Shown here one piece after another: positions 31,853-34,132 of a stretch of DNA of 34,132 bases. The notes beneath the pieces are model-generated. The model ran no database searches. It saw only the letters and a list, made by a program, of their open reading frames with translations, and had not been told where the DNA came from. The DNA is taken from NCBI RefSeq assembly GCF_007692705.1, contig NZ_REBN01000073.1, positions 1 through 34,132 on the forward strand. The letters are read 5' to 3'. Each line of letters starts with the position of its first letter. The stretch's first letter is position 1. The position numbers and the translations under genes are program-made. This stretch comes from Mongoliibacter sp. GTDB lineage: Bacteria; Bacteroidota; Bacteroidia; Cytophagales; Cyclobacteriaceae.

Positions 31853-34042
31853 ATGACATTTTCACTTGTAAACCAAAATTTAGTTAAGGTTACTTTACGG
31901 TTTAAGTCATTTTTTATAGTTTTTTTGCTATTTTTTTTATTTGATGGACTATTAGCCCAAACTTGCAACGTATGCGACCATACCGTAGGGGCAACAGGAG
32001 GTCCGAGTCCGGCAATACCAAATAATGCTAACGGAATCACTGTCTGTATTGCCGCAAACAGGACAAATGGAATAAATTTTAACAATGCCCAAAATGTCAC
32101 GGTTTGTATTCCTGAAGGAGTTACTGTAAATGCAAATTTCAACAGCCTTACTAGCTTGGCCCAATTAAACAATTATGGAACCTTTACAGCCAGGGCTGAC
32201 TACAATGGGAGTTGGACAATAAATAATTTTGGTTCCATGACTCTTAATTTTGGAAATCTTAATAGTGGCAAAACAATCAACAATTCCGGAGTAATAAATA
32301 GAACCGGAAACTTTACAATTAACGGGAACTTTAACTCCGCTCAAGGAGCAACTAACTTTTCAGCAAATTTGACTGTCAACAGTAGTGGTACTTTTAATAT
32401 AGGTGAAGGTAATGTAGGAGGAAATATTCAAAACAATGGCAATATCAACATTCATGGAACTCTTGATGTCCAAGGCAATGTCACCATGAATAGTGGTTCT
32501 AATATTTCTGCGGGAGATGACAATCAAGTAAATTATTTGTCTGTAGGAGGAAGCCTTAACGGTGCTGGCTGTTTAAATGGCATCAATGGATTATTATTTT
32601 CAAATTTACAGTGGAATTGCGGCAATGGAGAGGTTTATCTAGGTGTTGGTTCTGGATGTCTAGAAATTATTGAGACAAATCCTTATCAACAGGGAGGGGA
32701 TGAATTTTTTGATAGGATATATATTTTTAGGTGCAGTACAGGTTGGACTGTACCAAATAATACTGAAACCGAGGAAGTAATTGACGCTGTTGATATACTT
32801 GTCGTTGCCGGTGGTGGAGGTGGTGGAAGAGGATCTAGCGCAGGTGGAGGAGGAGGTGGTGGCTTGATAGAGGAAAGTCCTGTACTGACCCCTGGATCCA
32901 ATCTTCCTGTAATTGTTGGTGTTGGTGGAGCTGGCTCTACCAATGAAAATAATAGAGGTTTAAAAGGTAGTAACTCTTCTTTTTTTGGTTTCACTGCTGA
33001 AGGTGGAGGAGGTGGTGGATCTTCTGGCAATCAAAGAGCAGGCCAGAATGGGGGATCAGGTGGCGGTGGTGCCTTTGCAAATGGGAACCTTGGTGGAAAT
33101 GGCTCCCAAGGAAATAATGGTGGTGCCGGAAGTAGTAATGGCCCTTTTAATAACGGGGGAGGAGGAGGAGGTAGTTTTTCCGCTGGAAGCAATGCCCAAA
33201 ACGGAAATAATCCAGGAGGGAATGGAGGGAATGGAACTCTAAAAAATATTTCCGGTTCAGAAGTTATTTATTCAGCTGGCGGTGGAGGTACAGGGCCAAA
33301 TGGTGGTGGAAATGGCGGTTCTGGAGTTGGTGGCAATGGTAATTCATCCGGCCCTGGAGAAAATGGCAATACCCCTGGTTCTGGAGGTGGTGCCGGTTCG
33401 ACCAGAGGTGGTAACGGGGCAAACGGAATAGTCATTATCAGCCAGACTTTCAAAATACTTCCAGTTGAATTTTTACATATTACCGCTGAATTTTCCCAGG
33501 AAGAAAGAGTCAGTATGGTAAGTTGGGCTACCGCCAAGGAATGGGAAAACTCTCATTTTGAGGTAGAAAGATCTATCGATAATGTTAAGTCTTTTACCAA
33601 ATTAGGTGAAGTGGAAGGAATAGGCTATACAGACGACAGGTCAGACTATAGCTTTAAAGATAATGATCTTCCATTACGTGGAGGGATGGCTTATTATAGG
33701 TTGAAGCAAGTGGACTTTTCGGGAACTTATGCCTACAGTGAGATTGTAGGAGTGAGAATCCCATCTATGAACGTCACCAATGGCGTTTGGCGCGCATTCC
33801 CCAACCCAACCAAAGGAAATAAACTCACCATTGATTTGGTCAACGCCCAAGAATATACCAATGAAAAAATCACGGCCCGATTGGTATCCTCTCTTGTGGG
33901 CAGTAGTTTAATCGAGGGTAAAAATATTCGGGAGGTGTCAGAAAAACTCTCCGATAAACTTCAGGCTTCACCAAATGGACTTTATATCATTGAAGTCTAC
34001 TGGGGAGAAAAGAGAGAATATTTAAAAGTCTTAAAAAACTAA
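31853..34042 (+). CDS. T9SS-exported glycine-rich surface protein (adhesin-like)
   Basis: 729 residues from the ATG at 31853; the frame opens with TTG at 31823, but the later ATG gives a better signal peptide (hydrophobic FFIVFLLFFLFDGLLAQ). After the signal come a Cys-containing segment (CNVCDHTVG) and an Asn/Gly/Thr-rich repetitive region (about 70-245, NNSG/NGN repeats) suggestive of a beta-helix. A glycine-rich domain opening with VDILVVAGGGGGG and closing with GANGIVII resembles the polyglycine domains of phage tail adhesins. It is followed by a fibronectin-like linker typical of T9SS cargo (KILPVEFLHI ... YYRLKQVD) and a T9SS type A sorting domain (WRAFPNPTKGN ... GLYIIEV). Export to the surface is well supported; a binding or adhesion role is inferred. 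It follows rho but has its own promoter and terminator. Confidence 0.85.
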   Translation: MTFSLVNQNLVKVTLRFKSFFIVFLLFFLFDGLLAQTCNVCDHTVGATGGPSPAIPNNANGITVCIAANRTNGINFNNAQNVTVCIPEGVTVNANFNSLTSLAQLNNYGTFTARADYNGSWTINNFGSMTLNFGNLNSGKTINNSGVINRTGNFTINGNFNSAQGATNFSANLTVNSSGTFNIGEGNVGGNIQNNGNINIHGTLDVQGNVTMNSGSNISAGDDNQVNYLSVGGSLNGAGCLNGINGLLFSNLQWNCGNGEVYLGVGSGCLEIIETNPYQQGGDEFFDRIYIFRCSTGWTVPNNTETEEVIDAVDILVVAGGGGGGRGSSAGGGGGGGLIEESPVLTPGSNLPVIVGVGGAGSTNENNRGLKGSNSSFFGFTAEGGGGGGSSGNQRAGQNGGSGGGGAFANGNLGGNGSQGNNGGAGSSNGPFNNGGGGGGSFSAGSNAQNGNNPGGNGGNGTLKNISGSEVIYSAGGGGTGPNGGGNGGSGVGGNGNSSGPGENGNTPGSGGGAGSTRGGNGANGIVIISQTFKILPVEFLHITAEFSQEERVSMVSWATAKEWENSHFEVERSIDNVKSFTKLGEVEGIGYTDDRSDYSFKDNDLPLRGGMAYYRLKQVDFSGTYAYSEIVGVRIPSMNVTNGVWRAFPNPTKGNKLTIDLVNAQEYTNEKITARLVSSLVGSSLIEGKNIREVSEKLSDKLQASPNGLYIIEVYWGEKREYLKVLKN
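32808..33426 (+). repeat. Glycine-codon-rich low-complexity tract (polyglycine domain)
   Basis: GGT/GGA/GGN codon repeats encode runs of G interspersed with N, S and A (for example SAGGGGGGGL, NGGGGGGSF, GGGTGPNGGG). The tract spans about 205 codons inside the surface-protein gene. It is not a simple tandem array: unit length varies and interleaved non-glycine residues are conserved in style, as in glycine-rich phage adhesin domains. Confidence 0.75.
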
Positions 34043-34065
34043 ATAGCACCTACTATTAAAATTTA

Positions 34066-34102
34066 AAAGGGTCAGACTTGTGAAAATCTGACCCTTTATT
34101 TT
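34066..34102. terminator. Terminator between the glycine-rich gene and the convergent partial gene
   Basis: AAAGGGTCAGA (34066-34076) and TCTGACCCTTT (34087-34097) form a perfect 11-bp stem with a 10-base loop, with T/A-rich tails on both sides. It can serve both convergent transcripts. Confidence 0.85.
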
Positions 34103-34132
34103 TACATATCATCTTCATCAAAGTCCTCCTCA
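34102..34132 (-). CDS. C-terminal end of an unidentified minus-strand gene with acidic tail
   Basis: Read on the minus strand, the last 31 bases give codons for EEDFDEDDM followed by TAA at 34102-34104. Acidic C-terminal tails of this kind occur on several bacterial proteins and nine residues do not identify the gene. The terminator 5 bases beyond its stop supports a real gene end. Confidence 0.4.
   Translation of the reverse strand, partial: EEDFDEDDM

Noticed and set aside
32808-33426. Possible CRISPR or minisatellite array
   Set aside because: Unit length is irregular, there are no constant repeats with unique spacers, and the reading frame is intact through the tract.
32686-33537. Open frames on both strands in the glycine-rich tract, including proline-rich minus-strand ones
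   Set aside because: GGN codon runs read as proline (minus) or valine/glutamate (shifted plus) by composition alone; no start context or independent signals.
1-34132. tRNA, rRNA, insertion sequence, prophage or toxin-antitoxin elements
   Set aside because: Reading intergenic regions on both strands I saw no cloverleaf-like segment, transposase, terminal repeats or small paired toxin-like genes; a tRNA or RNA-family scan would settle this.

Overview
The window is a chromosomal segment of a Bacteroidota bacterium, most likely order Cytophagales and family Cyclobacteriaceae (Algoriphagus-like). I infer this from protein style, not from a search. The evidence is two secreted proteins with type IX secretion (T9SS) C-terminal sorting domains and a PorZ-like protein, promoters of the Bacteroidota form TTTG / TAnnTTTG, few Shine-Dalgarno sequences, a zinc-ribbon-less AccD, and long Lys/Glu-rich extensions on Rho, IF-2 and an rRNA pseudouridine synthase. 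I see no insertion sequence, phage, tRNA, rRNA or CRISPR array. Most of the window is housekeeping sequence with a few lineage-specific genes.

Layout. 1-1830 (+): two tandem paralogous secreted proteins of unknown function, each made of two similar halves and each with its own terminator. 1892-3037 (-): RluB-type pseudouridine synthase. 3141-6174 (-): a tight four-gene operon of a degenerate arginase-family protein, a small cytochrome b5-like protein, a BadF-type amino-sugar kinase and MurQ, pointing to MurNAc/GlcNAc recycling. 6262-8541 (-): nqrF (without nqrA-E) and accD. 8797-10428 (+): cstA. 10666-13140 (-): an outer-membrane barrel protein and a PAP2/vanadium-haloperoxidase-like lipoprotein with a clear internal duplication. 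13411-14199 (-): two small membrane or envelope proteins. 14264-18977 (-): rimP-nusA-infB. 19201-24659 (+): mreB-mreC-mreD-mrdA-rodA, the elongasome operon, divergent from rimP. 24674-25798 (-): conserved-looking helical protein of unknown function. 25837-29653 (+): ferredoxin-tdk-porZ-recO, tightly packed. 29918-31666 (+): rho with a disordered insertion. 31853-34042 (+): large T9SS-exported glycine-rich protein. 34102-34132 (-): acidic C-terminus of a gene running out of the window.

How the genes fit together. Three themes recur. The first is cell-wall growth and recycling: MreBCD/PBP2/RodA build side-wall peptidoglycan, while the kinase and MurQ recover amino sugars from turnover. The second is RNA metabolism: RimP, NusA, IF-2, Rho and RluB. 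The third is envelope and T9SS biology: PorZ, the glycine-rich adhesin-like cargo, the lipoprotein/barrel pair and the two paralogous secreted proteins.

The observations I rate highest are: (i) an ungapped internal duplication in the PAP2 lipoprotein with an inactivated N-terminal copy; (ii) loss of two metal ligands in the arginase-like protein at the head of the sugar-recycling operon; (iii) a phage-adhesin-like polyglycine domain on a T9SS cargo protein; and (iv) the two tandem paralogues of internally repeated secreted proteins. I did not find an obvious new defence or mobile system.
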